Source: Pseudomonas orientalis | GTDB taxonomy: Bacteria; Pseudomonadota; Gammaproteobacteria; Pseudomonadales; Pseudomonadaceae | NCBI RefSeq assembly: GCF_022807995.1 | Contig: NZ_CP094351.1 | Location: 3,131,001-3,195,000, forward strand | DNA: 64,000 nucleotides | Direction of reading: 5' to 3' | Part shown: positions 27,901 through 34,909 of the stretch, piece after piece | How positions within the stretch are numbered: position 1 is the first letter of the stretch | How the letters are laid out: each line of letters begins with the position of its first letter | Position numbers and translations under genes: made by a program | The notes under the pieces: generated by a model | What the model saw: only the letters and a program-made list of their open reading frames with translations | Told to the model about the DNA's origin: nothing | Database searches by the model: none

Positions 27901-28958
27901 CCACCACCGGCGGCCTGGGCGGTGGGTTCAAGGGGATAAAAACCCTGGGGTCCGCCGCCAAGCGCACACGCCAGGTCTTTGGCGACCGTCTCTTCAATCG
28001 CTCGCGGGCGCTCACTTCATCGACACCAGCGACTGACTTCGACCGGCTATTGCGCGGGCGTACGGGGCGCTACGATCTCTCGAAATCCCCCACCCGGCCC
28101 GATATCTCGGAGGGTACTTACAGGAAGAGCGGTGCAACTTTCTCTGCGCCCGCGAAGCTGGACAAAAAAACCGGAAAAATCCACGCATTCGATCCGGTTA
28201 AAAACCGTACGTATGGGAAACCGCTGGAGAACTTCACGCCCCACACGCAGGTTGATAATGCAGTGCCCGGTACCAGTCGCAGTAGCCTTACCGGCGCAGA
28301 GCGTGCGCTGGATACGGCGCTGGGGCGCGATAACGTGATTCAGCTCGGCGGCCCGATGAAGGATCTGAAGATGATCGGCAATGAAATTCATACTTATGAG
28401 GATATTTACAGTCGCTCCAAGAGGAAACTCAAACGCCTGAATATCGTTGCCCATGGCCACGGGCGAGACTGGTTTGACAAGCTTACCGGCAATGGTACCC
28501 ACGTTGTTGTGGACGACAAACTTTATAACGCGAAGGACTTGGTTGCCTTGTTGAAAAGCAAGAATGTGTTCCCCTCACAATACGATACCGTGCGGCTGCT
28601 GGTATGTCATGCAGGCGAAGGTAGAAGTAGAGCTTTTGGGCGTTTGTTTCAAAAGGAAATTGGGAAACCTGTCAAGGCGTTTGAAGGAACGGTAAGCTTG
28701 GATCCAGGTTCAACCTACGTGACCACGCAACGTAATTTAGAACACAAAAATTTTGCACTATCAAATACGGGCGCTGACGCGAAGACCCTCGACTTTCTTG
28801 CGGATAACGAAATCAAAAAGAAATTCGTCAATAAAATCACTGTCGGCGTGAAAAAAAATCATGGCGCAACGATTAAAGTCAACATTGCTGAAGTCAACCA
28901 ACCGCCGGTCATCGTAGACGGCGTCGTTAACTATCAACCGCGCTGGTTCACGCGCTGA
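24933..28958 (+). CDS. Large toxin-like protein with possible His/Cys protease-like C-terminal domain
   Basis: A 1341-residue protein with no Sec signal. TGGAGG six bases before the ATG at 24933 fixes the start. The N-terminus is proline-rich (ISQPPIPSPTMQETP) and followed by about 900 mostly helical residues without motifs I can name. The FGKLDLFIEGAVIKHT to RSLIVRATHGESVKAYEF region resembles large Pseudomonas dermonecrotic/membrane-targeted toxins. A hydrophobic stretch near 955-1000 (GDWLAVASGLIFDGVMYATT) may insert in membranes. In the last 180 residues RLNIVAHGHGRDWF (His1174) and VRLLVCHAGEGRS (Cys1225) recall the His and Cys of clan CD peptidases such as the MARTX/TcdB autoprocessing domain. 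Base composition turns AT-richer after about 28.5 kb. No immunity gene is adjacent. Toxin role is inferred. Confidence 0.75.
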   Translation: MPAISQPPIPSPTMQETPVSAAAGTATVPAPPSGPGADVPAWVELIKKTPRYKADMALSAAYADALVETADGAEPQLPVPPDSTFGQWRQQLDALLASPDFEQWAGANNIDRSKPIRIAPADGVSQAHIVASLKPTSPSEKASWVLFAAGQGKTLPHTWQLIMQAANTLSPNGHSLEVPAVGRASSSVHAERPASIREVASFYGEVLTSTEQLAVQRSNQLKQADSFPAADNSLSTAQLEMRAEGELEHQQKTLGDMCNDNRLFQQLSNVLDLIDADTEPDETRPYSITTLPTPEATERAEKARVKDLLKGTHLQIDPSSWYFQDEQLIPEDKVTLERFIHDKFGKIPETRAEILNLIDVLRQTEPAAPPHGNYTGALGWEAPVSASEQRELYSHIAYNNLQLPGLSAWKKTDAFNYLTKNRHWTSTELRNPAHVLRQILASPKARELEASLQKKMGAAENSDSSDWVLAAMLLGLDAPTWLDTPKKANHTAGFDLADKAFHGKPLDTIKQALVEHLVQTRRASQEMAPVAAHLLLASAAPELQVKDIPKDVTYGSPTWFSLKATVAYIEAKQPGSSSLMSFAEVVKYGEVNPIGDDDQTLLNEVKQAAVIDWALAYGVLKPSATGEYSTEQLNAAHTTFSEVMSGLKKITQEVNAPVPLQKSMALEVLGQHIKNVPLEAAVITNPQSRTNNALNDGPLHVNTGPYSLLDMYLSEHAPKLKNDNTWYSLDTSKVPDGTIKLLADLPDIKSRHREALASYQQSRTNGLVNLTKHLIAQLPIEDRQHLEFGKLDLFIEGAVIKHTSYTPAGNINHDQPFPEQASDKRSLIVRATHGESVKAYEFCPQQNTLKPLSDFKPGLQGDWARQPAGIIGGDKFSNTAIEPFKVPAGVTGSLDATTPGDGAVPASYTSARSQFLGELLARHTFGNRPLDEWVSATRHTTRFSEEDEEFEHSKELVLGSIPGVNLVRNVVKGDWLAVASGLIFDGVMYATTGGLGGGFKGIKTLGSAAKRTRQVFGDRLFNRSRALTSSTPATDFDRLLRGRTGRYDLSKSPTRPDISEGTYRKSGATFSAPAKLDKKTGKIHAFDPVKNRTYGKPLENFTPHTQVDNAVPGTSRSSLTGAERALDTALGRDNVIQLGGPMKDLKMIGNEIHTYEDIYSRSKRKLKRLNIVAHGHGRDWFDKLTGNGTHVVVDDKLYNAKDLVALLKSKNVFPSQYDTVRLLVCHAGEGRSRAFGRLFQKEIGKPVKAFEGTVSLDPGSTYVTTQRNLEHKNFALSNTGADAKTLDFLADNEIKKKFVNKITVGVKKNHGATIKVNIAEVNQPPVIVDGVVNYQPRWFTR

Positions 28959-28962
28959 TAAA

Positions 28963-28990
28963 AAATGCCAGTCTCTAGAGACTGGCATTT
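28963..28990. terminator. Bidirectional intrinsic terminator
   Basis: AAATGCCAGTCTCT and AGAGACTGGCATTT form a perfect 28-base palindrome with flanking A and T tracts, placed 4 bases after the toxin-like gene. It contains the TAG stop of the convergent histidine kinase, so it serves both genes. Confidence 0.88.
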
Positions 28991-30276
28991 CTATTAGCCT
29001 GATCAGCATACCCCCACGTCATCCGAAACGACGCCCCGCCCCACTCCGAATCCAGCACTTGCACCTGCCCGCCATGCCACTGGCAGACCCGCTTGACCAG
29101 CGCCAGGCCCAAGCCAAACCCGCCCGTGCGGCGGTCGCGGCTGGTGTCCAGGCGCAGGAAAGGTTCGAAGATCTTGGTGCGGCCGTCCAACGGCACGCCT
29201 GGGCCATCATCATTGACCTGCACTTCATAGCCGCTGCCGAACTTCACCAGCGACACTTCCACGCGGCAATCGGCATAACGGATCGCATTGCGCAGCAGGT
29301 TGATCACCGCCCGCGCCATGAAGCGCGGTTCGATCTGAATAAAATCGACCTCACAGGTGCGCAGCGACAATTGCACACCCGCCGCCTCCGCCTCCAGCGC
29401 CACACTGCCGATCACGCTGTCCAGCCAGCTGTGGGCCTCGATATCCTCGCGAGTCACCTGGGTCGCGCCGCGCTCCAGACTGGCGTAGGTCAATAGCTCG
29501 GAGACCATTTCTTCCAACTCGCCAAGGTCGGCGTACATATCGGCGATCAGTTGGCGGCTCTGGCGCGGATCGGCCTGCTGCCTGAGCTGGTCCAGTTCAA
29601 AGGACAAGCGCGCAATCGGCGTGCGCAGTTCGTGGGACACCGCGTTGGTCAGTTCGCGCTGGTTGGCGATCAGGCTTTCGATGCGCTCGGCCATCTGGTT
29701 GAAGTGCCCGGCCAGTGCGCGCACGGTGGAACGGCGCGGCAACAGGATGCGCGAGCCCAGGTCATTGTCGCCAAAGCGCTGCGCCGCCAGGCGAATGTGC
29801 TCCAGGTCACGCCAGTGCGGACGCACCCAGAAATACAGCACGATGGCCAGGCTGATGCCGAGGAAACCATAGGCCCACAGGTACAGCCATTTGGGTTCTT
29901 CCGGCAGCTGGATCTCGAGTAATTGCGGGCCGTCGTCGATAGGCGCGAGAAACTTCATGAAGTCCTCGCGCACCACCACTTGATCACTCGCCAAAAGCTT
30001 ATGCTCGCGCTCACTCAGGTGCTGGGCGTCGCGCTGCACCAGTTTCAGGCGCAAGCCGTAATGCGGTTGCAGCTCATCCAGGCGTGCCTGTCGCGCCGCT
30101 CCCCGCACCGGCCGCAGTTGTTCCACCAGGGCCCACGCCGGGCCGCGCAAGGCCTCTCGGTTATAGGTCTCGTTGGACTCGGGCATGTACGCGTCCAGGC
30201 CGTAATTGACCAGCCAGATCGACCCGGCCAGGCCGAGCGCGAGGATCACATACAGGCGCAGGTACAGGCGCAGCAT
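28975..30276 (-). CDS. Sensor histidine kinase, RstB-like
   Basis: A 433-residue inner-membrane kinase: helix 1 (LYVILALGLAGSIWLVNYGL), a periplasmic domain of about 110 residues, helix 2 (WLYLWAYGFLGISLAIVLYFWV), HAMP, then the H-box NAVSHELRTPIARLSFELDQL, N-box AVINLLRNAIRYA, DDGPGVP and GGFGLGLALVKR. The short periplasmic part and the kinase core resemble RstB. It starts at the base after the regulator's stop codon (same strand), so both are co-transcribed. Its stop lies within the terminator palindrome. Signal unknown. Confidence 0.92.
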   Translation of the reverse strand: MLRLYLRLYVILALGLAGSIWLVNYGLDAYMPESNETYNREALRGPAWALVEQLRPVRGAARQARLDELQPHYGLRLKLVQRDAQHLSEREHKLLASDQVVVREDFMKFLAPIDDGPQLLEIQLPEEPKWLYLWAYGFLGISLAIVLYFWVRPHWRDLEHIRLAAQRFGDNDLGSRILLPRRSTVRALAGHFNQMAERIESLIANQRELTNAVSHELRTPIARLSFELDQLRQQADPRQSRQLIADMYADLGELEEMVSELLTYASLERGATQVTREDIEAHSWLDSVIGSVALEAEAAGVQLSLRTCEVDFIQIEPRFMARAVINLLRNAIRYADCRVEVSLVKFGSGYEVQVNDDGPGVPLDGRTKIFEPFLRLDTSRDRRTGGFGLGLALVKRVCQWHGGQVQVLDSEWGGASFRMTWGYADQANRNASL

Positions 30277-30984
30277 CTAGAGCTCCCACGCGAACGGATT
30301 GAACAGGTAGCCCTTGCCCCAGATGGTCTTGATGCACACTGGCTCACGCGGGTTGTCATTGAGTTTGCCGCGCAGTTTGCTGATATACACGTCGACGCTG
30401 CGATTCAGGCCATCGAAGGCAATACCGCGCATCCGGTTCAAAATGTCGTCGCGCGAAAGAATGGTGCCGGCGTTGCTCGCCAGCAGCCACAGCAACTCGA
30501 ACTCCATGGTGGTGAGGTCGATCTTGTCATCGCCCAGGCTGACCACCCGGCAACTGCGATCGATCGACAACCGGCCGAACGCCAGGGCGCCGCGCACCAC
30601 GGGCTCGGGCACCTGGCGACGCTGCAGGGCACGCAGACGTGCGAGCAATACCGGCGGTTTGATCGGTTTGATCACGTAATCATCAGCGCCGGACTCCAGG
30701 CCCAAAATATGGTCCAGGTCGTCTTCTCTGGCCGTCAGGATCACGATGGGCGTATCCGACACAGCACGAATTTCGCGGCACACGTGCAGCCCGCTCTGGC
30801 CCGGCAGCATCAGGTCGAGCACGACCATATTCGGCTTGAACGCCAGAAACGCGGTCAAGGCCAGGTCGCCCCGGTGCACCGCCCGCACGGCGAAACCATG
30901 TTGTGACAGAAAATGCGCAATCAGCCCTGCCAGCTTCTCGTCGTCCTCGACGAGCAGGACCTTGCCCTGACCCAGGTTTTCCAT
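30277..30984 (-). CDS. OmpR-family response regulator, RstA-like
   Basis: A 235-residue response regulator: receiver domain (VLLVEDDEKLAGLIAHFL acidic pocket, phospho-Asp in NMVVLDLMLPGQSG, TAREDDLDHILGLESGADDYVIKP with the Lys) and a winged-helix DNA-binding domain (LTTMEFELLWLLASNAGTILSR, LNRSVDVYISKLRGKL, TIWGKGYLF). I chose ATG 30984 (MENLGQGKVL). It is the first gene of the two-gene operon with the kinase and is divergent from an MFS exporter 157 bases away, a possible target. Confidence 0.94.
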   Translation of the reverse strand: MENLGQGKVLLVEDDEKLAGLIAHFLSQHGFAVRAVHRGDLALTAFLAFKPNMVVLDLMLPGQSGLHVCREIRAVSDTPIVILTAREDDLDHILGLESGADDYVIKPIKPPVLLARLRALQRRQVPEPVVRGALAFGRLSIDRSCRVVSLGDDKIDLTTMEFELLWLLASNAGTILSRDDILNRMRGIAFDGLNRSVDVYISKLRGKLNDNPREPVCIKTIWGKGYLFNPFAWEL

Positions 30985-31141
30985 AAGTTCCCAGTGTACG
31001 AACGCAGATTGAAAGGCCGGCAGTATAGGTGGCAAGCTGGTGGACGGGAGCGGCGGCCGCGTACCGTGCCACGAAGCTTCATGCTTTTAAGAGTTTTTAA
31101 CAAATAGCCTGCACTTTTTTACGCCATTCATAGGGAGTCAT

Positions 31142-32341
31142 ATGCGCAGGGATTACCTGGCGTTCTTCGTTTCACTGTTCCTGTCGCGGCTGGCGGACCA
31201 GATCCTGCTATTCATCGTGCCGCTGGTGGTGTTCCAGACCACCGGCAGCGTGTCGTGGGCGGGCTTGGCGTTCTTTGTCGAATCGCTGCCGCGCTACCTG
31301 GCGTTTCCCGTGTGCGGGGCCTTGTGCGACCGGTTTTCCCCCGTGCGCATCCTGCATATCAGCCAGGTGTATCGGGCCGCAGCCTGCGCGGTGGCGGTGG
31401 CGCTGTATGGGCTGTTCGACGGTATCCAGTGGCTGGTGATGCTGTCCGCGTTGTGCGGGGTATTGACCACCCAGGGCATCATGGCGCGGGAAGTGGTGAT
31501 GCCGCACATCTTCCAGCACTACACCTACGCCAAAACCTTGTCCTATTCGCAGATCGCCGACCAGAGCGGCCTGGTGCTCGGGCCTTTGGTGGCGGCACTG
31601 ATGCTGGAGGTCTGGCCGTGGCCTTGGGCAGTGCTGGGGATTGCCGTGCTGTTTGTGCTGGCGGACCTGGCGATGCTGATCTGGCAGCGCAACACCACGG
31701 TGCACCTGCCTGTCCATGAGCAACACTCGGGTCTCTGGCTGCAACCCTTGCGTACCGCCTTCGGCCACATCCGTAACCGGGTGGAGTTGAAACGCATCAT
31801 TACCCTGGCGGTCGGTGTGAACCTGATTGTCGGGGTCACGCTGGCCACCTCGGCGGCGATGGTCACCGGGCAATACGCGGCGGACAAGGACGCCTACGCC
31901 CTGCTGCAAGCCGCTGGCGCGGTGGTTACCCTCGTGATTCTGTTTTACCTGGCGCGTTCGACCCTGGCGCTGAAGGTGCTCGGCGGGCTGTCGTATTTGA
32001 TGATTGTCGTCGGCGCGCTGATGACTGCCATCAGCCCGTGCTTGTGGGCGTACATCGTGGGCTTCCTGCTGGTGACCGGTTTCGACAAAATGTTCAACGT
32101 GTATATGCGCAGCATGCGTCAGCGGGTCATTCCGGTGCAGGATTTCGGCAAGACGGTGGGGGTGATCACCTTGCTCAACAACCTGGCCCAGCCCTTGGCG
32201 GGCCTGATGATTGCCGTGCTGGCCGCGCCGCTTGGCACGCAAGCGGTAATCCTGGTGCTGACCGGGATCAGCGCCTTGATCGGCATGGCAGTGGCTTCAG
32301 GCTGGCACGCCGCTGTGAAAGCGGAACTCAACGTCGGGTGA
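31142..32341 (+). CDS. MFS transporter (EntS/MFS_3-like)
   Basis: A 399-residue MFS protein. The N-terminus (DYLAFFVSLFLSRLADQILLFIVPLVVFQTTGSVSWAGLAFF) and motif-A loop CGALCDRFSPVRIL are typical of the MFS_3 group that includes siderophore exporters such as EntS; MAREVVMPHIFQHYTYAKTLSYSQIADQSGLVLGP follows. AGGGAG lies 6 bases before the ATG. No siderophore genes are nearby, so the substrate is unknown. Its last 45 bases overlap the 3' end of convergent miaE. Confidence 0.87.
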   Translation: MRRDYLAFFVSLFLSRLADQILLFIVPLVVFQTTGSVSWAGLAFFVESLPRYLAFPVCGALCDRFSPVRILHISQVYRAAACAVAVALYGLFDGIQWLVMLSALCGVLTTQGIMAREVVMPHIFQHYTYAKTLSYSQIADQSGLVLGPLVAALMLEVWPWPWAVLGIAVLFVLADLAMLIWQRNTTVHLPVHEQHSGLWLQPLRTAFGHIRNRVELKRIITLAVGVNLIVGVTLATSAAMVTGQYAADKDAYALLQAAGAVVTLVILFYLARSTLALKVLGGLSYLMIVVGALMTAISPCLWAYIVGFLLVTGFDKMFNVYMRSMRQRVIPVQDFGKTVGVITLLNNLAQPLAGLMIAVLAAPLGTQAVILVLTGISALIGMAVASGWHAAVKAELNVG

Positions 32342-32899
32342 CTCGATCAGTTCATGCTCGGCCGCCCTGACCCGCTCGATCACCTGGGCGATGTCCTTGG
32401 CGTCACCGTACTGGTACGCCAATTTCAAGTAGCCCTGGAAATGCCGGGCTTCGCTTTTGAGCAACCCGAAATAGAACTTGCCGAGTTCTTCGTCCAGATG
32501 CGGCACCAGGGCTTCGAAACGCTCGCAGCTGCGCGCTTCGATAAAGGCACTCACCACCAGCGTGTCCACCAGCTTGACCGGCTCATGGTTGCGCACCACC
32601 TTGCGCAAGCCCGAGGCGTAACGGCCAGCGGACAATTGACGCAGCTCGACCTTGCGTTTCTTGATCAGGCGCATGACCTGCTCATGATGCACCAGCTCTT
32701 CCCGGGCCAGGCGCGACATCATATTGATCAGGTCGACATGGCCGTGGTACTTGGCGATCAGGCTCAGGGCGGTGCTGGCGGCTTTGAATTCACAGTTCTT
32801 GTGATCGATCAGCAGAGTGTCCTGATCGGCCAGCGCGGCCTGCACCCAGGCATCAGGGGTGCGGCAGCCGAGGAATTCGTGGATTTCGGGCAGGATCAT
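32297..32899 (-). CDS. miaE: tRNA-(2-methylthio-N6-isopentenyl-A37) hydroxylase MiaE
   Basis: MiaE hydroxylates ms2i6A37 in tRNA using a non-haem diiron centre and O2. The 200-residue helical protein has diiron ligand motifs: E in DHKNCEFKAASTA, LAREELVHHEQVM (ExxH), VVSAFIEARSCERF and LLKSEARHFQGYL (ExxxH). ATG 32899 (MILPEIHEFLG) is the likely start; an upstream in-frame TTG is possible. The 45-base tail overlap with the MFS gene is coding on both strands. An ANR promoter for the next gene lies in the divergent gap. Confidence 0.94.
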   Translation of the reverse strand: MILPEIHEFLGCRTPDAWVQAALADQDTLLIDHKNCEFKAASTALSLIAKYHGHVDLINMMSRLAREELVHHEQVMRLIKKRKVELRQLSAGRYASGLRKVVRNHEPVKLVDTLVVSAFIEARSCERFEALVPHLDEELGKFYFGLLKSEARHFQGYLKLAYQYGDAKDIAQVIERVRAAEHELIESPDVEFRFHSGVPA

Positions 32900-32972
32900 C
32901 GGGCTCACGGGCAAAGGATCGCAAAGGGGCGCCGATTATACCGACCCCGCCGCAGACCGCCAGCCATGGGCC

Positions 32973-33021
32973 TTGATGTACATCAAGATGACGCCAGGCC
33001 AGCAGCAACTATAGTTGTTGC
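32973..33021 (+). promoter_or_regulatory. ANR/FNR-dependent class II promoter of the usp gene
   Basis: TTGATGTACATCAA at 32973-32986 is a perfect FNR/ANR consensus (TTGAT-N4-ATCAA). A -10 element TATAGT lies at 33010-33015, which puts the start near 33021 and the box centre at about -41.5, the class II position. The usp ATG follows at 33045. Confidence 0.88.
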
Positions 33022-33044
33022 AGCCCCTTCCTGGAGATCCGACC

Positions 33045-33908
33045 ATGCAAGCCATCCGCAGCATCCTGGTGGTCATCGAGCCCGAGCATTCCGAAAGCCT
33101 GGCCCTCAAGCGCGCCAAGCTGATCGCCGGGGTCACCGGCGCGCACTTGCATCTGCTGGTCTGTGACAGAAAGCACGAGCATTCGGCGCTGCTGAGTCTG
33201 CTCAAGTCCGGCCTGCAGGAGGATGGGTATAGCGTCAGCACCGAGCAAGCCTGGAACGACAGCCTGCACGAAACCATTATCGAGGTGCAGCAGGCCGAAG
33301 GCTGCGGGCTGGTGATCAAGCAGCACGTTCCCGACAGCCCGTTGAAAAAGGCGCTGCTGACCCCGGCGGACTGGAAACTGCTGCGCTACTGCCCAACGCC
33401 CGTGCTGCTGGTCAAGACGGCAACGCCCTGGGCCGAGCGGGTGATTCTGGCGGCCATCGACGTGGGCAATACCGACAGTGAGCACCGCTCGCTGCACAAC
33501 GCCATCATCGACCACGGTTTCGATATCGCCAGCCTGGCCAAGGCGCAATTGCATGTCATCAGCGCACATCCATCGCCGATGCTGTCGGCGGCGGACCCGA
33601 CCTTCCAGCTCAGGGAAACCATCGCGGCGCGTTATCGCGAGCAATGCAAAGCCTTCCAGGCCGAATTCGACGTGAATGATGCACACCTGCATATCGAGGA
33701 AGGGCCGGCGGATGTGCTGATTCCCTTCGCGGCGCATAAATGGCAAGCGGCGGTCACTATCATCGGCACCGTGGCGCGTACCGGGATTTCCGGGGCGTTG
33801 ATCGGCAATACGGCGGAAGTGGTGCTCGATGCGGTGGAAAGCGACGTGCTGGTGCTCAAGCCGCAGACACTGATGGATCATTTGGAAGAACTCGCCACCA
33901 AGTCCTGA
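33045..33908 (+). CDS. Universal stress protein with two USP domains (UspE-like)
   Basis: A 287-residue cytoplasmic protein with tandem USP domains: residues about 3-135 (AIRSILVVIEPEHSESLALKRA...LKLLRYCPTPVLLVK) and about 140-285 (AERVILAAIDVGNTDSE...VTIIGTVARTGISGALIGNTAEVVLDAVESDVLVLKP). The second domain has the G-x2-G-x9-G-(S/T)-like ATP segment in modified form. ATG 33045 follows CTGGAGA. In Pseudomonas such genes are induced by low oxygen through ANR and aid anaerobic survival; the perfect ANR box upstream agrees with this. Confidence 0.94.
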   Translation: MQAIRSILVVIEPEHSESLALKRAKLIAGVTGAHLHLLVCDRKHEHSALLSLLKSGLQEDGYSVSTEQAWNDSLHETIIEVQQAEGCGLVIKQHVPDSPLKKALLTPADWKLLRYCPTPVLLVKTATPWAERVILAAIDVGNTDSEHRSLHNAIIDHGFDIASLAKAQLHVISAHPSPMLSAADPTFQLRETIAARYREQCKAFQAEFDVNDAHLHIEEGPADVLIPFAAHKWQAAVTIIGTVARTGISGALIGNTAEVVLDAVESDVLVLKPQTLMDHLEELATKS

Positions 33909-33937
33909 CATCGCTCCTTCAGGCACCGAGAACCCAA

Positions 33938-34027
33938 TGTGGGAGGGGCTTGCCCCCGATGACAGTGTGTCAGCCAATGCATCTGGTAGCTGATACTCAG
34001 CCATCGGGGGCAAGCCCCCTCCCACAC
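33938..34027. repeat. REP pair downstream of usp
   Basis: Inverted cores (left with one G fewer, GTGGGAGGGGCTTGCCCCC) around a spacer with GTGTGTCAGCCAATGCATCT, in the convergent gap between usp and the DUF1289 gene. Confidence 0.9.
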
Positions 34028-34042
34028 TTTGGAGCTGTATTG

Positions 34043-34513
34043 TCAGCCAGCGAATGCATCCTTCAGGAAGCCCGGTGCGATATAGCGCTGGTAATGGGCC
34101 TCGGACAGAATAAAGAACTCCCGGTCAATGGCGTCACGCAGCTGCGGCAGCGCCCAATCGCGAAATTCCGGCAACAGCACCATGCCGTAGGCCTCCAGGT
34201 TATTGATCACCCGCGCCCCGCGCGCAATCAGCTGGTAGGCCCAGCAATATTCGGACTGATGCGGCACAAAGCGAATCTTGCGCTGTTCCAACTGCCCACG
34301 CAGCATCTTGGGGTCGAAAACCTCGACTTTGCCGGCCATCACCTGCACCAGCAACTGTTCAAGCCTGAGCCAGACCGCGCGTTTCTCTTCTTCGTTATAG
34401 CCATTCCACTGGATCACCTCATGGTGAAAGCGCTTGCAGCCACGGCACACGAGATCGCCGTAGACCGTGGAGCACAGGCCGACGCAGGGGGTCTTGATGG
34501 TTTGGTTGGGCAT
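34043..34513 (-). CDS. DUF1289 protein (putative metal/Fe-S binding)
   Basis: A 156-residue protein. The N-terminal 60 residues are a DUF1289 domain: TPCVGLCSTVYGDLVCRGCKRFHHEVIQW, with four conserved cysteines that could bind a metal or cluster, then NEEEKRAVWLRLEQL. The remaining 90 residues (FDPKMLRGQLEQRKIRFVPH...) are an extension without motifs I know. ATG 34513 (MPNQTIKTP) is preferred over an upstream GTG. It is divergent from acnB, and its promoter shares the gap with the acnB leader. Function unknown. Confidence 0.85.
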   Translation of the reverse strand: MPNQTIKTPCVGLCSTVYGDLVCRGCKRFHHEVIQWNGYNEEEKRAVWLRLEQLLVQVMAGKVEVFDPKMLRGQLEQRKIRFVPHQSEYCWAYQLIARGARVINNLEAYGMVLLPEFRDWALPQLRDAIDREFFILSEAHYQRYIAPGFLKDAFAG

Positions 34514-34621
34514 GGGCGAAAACACGCAAATCAGCGAAACAGTGCGCCATGTTAGCCCTTTGTCTAAGGTTGATCACCCTGCAAACTTGGCGACGCAACT
34601 TACCTTTAGATTTTTTTTGCC

Positions 34622-34902
34622 GTAGAATCACCCGGCCTTGTAAGGCGCCAATAATCCGCTGGAAGCTGTTTTCAAAGCGTCACGAGCACAGTCGTTCCTT
34701 CAGAACGGTGTTGGCGCAGGTTTGACCCCGGTAGGTCAATGCTTGCGCCAACCCTCATCAGCTCCGTTCTGCAGGCGTAAAACTTTGAAAGCAGCTTCTG
34801 TAAGGAATGCCGGCAGCGCTGGCTTTGCGGCCCAAAAAGCCCCCGAGCGCACGCGTGCCGGTCATTCCTGGATGAGCGTCCCGTGGGACCACTGATGAGG
34901 GT
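34622..34902 (+). promoter_or_regulatory. acnB promoter and long structured leader
   Basis: TAGAAT at 34622-34627 is a plausible -10 box. Downstream, nested complementary arms fold the leader: GAAGCTGTTTTCAAAG (34662) with CTTTGAAAGCAGCTTC (34783), CAGAACGG (34701) with CCGTTCTG (34764), and GTTGGCGCA (34709) with TGCGCCAAC (34744). A second hairpin pairs AGGAATGCCGGCA (34803) with TGCCGGTCATTCCT (34856). The leader ends just before the acnB ribosome-binding site. Either a cis-regulator or a separate small RNA is possible; I do not recognise the family. Confidence 0.6.
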
Positions 34903-34909
34903 AATAACT

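Noticed and set aside
28959..28974. Search for an immunity gene after the toxin-like gene
   Set aside because: Only a terminator lies before the convergent histidine kinase; no small gene fits on either strand.
30277..31035. Longer start for the response regulator (MPPILPAFQS...)
   Set aside because: The extra residues precede the receiver domain without family support; ATG 30984 fits.
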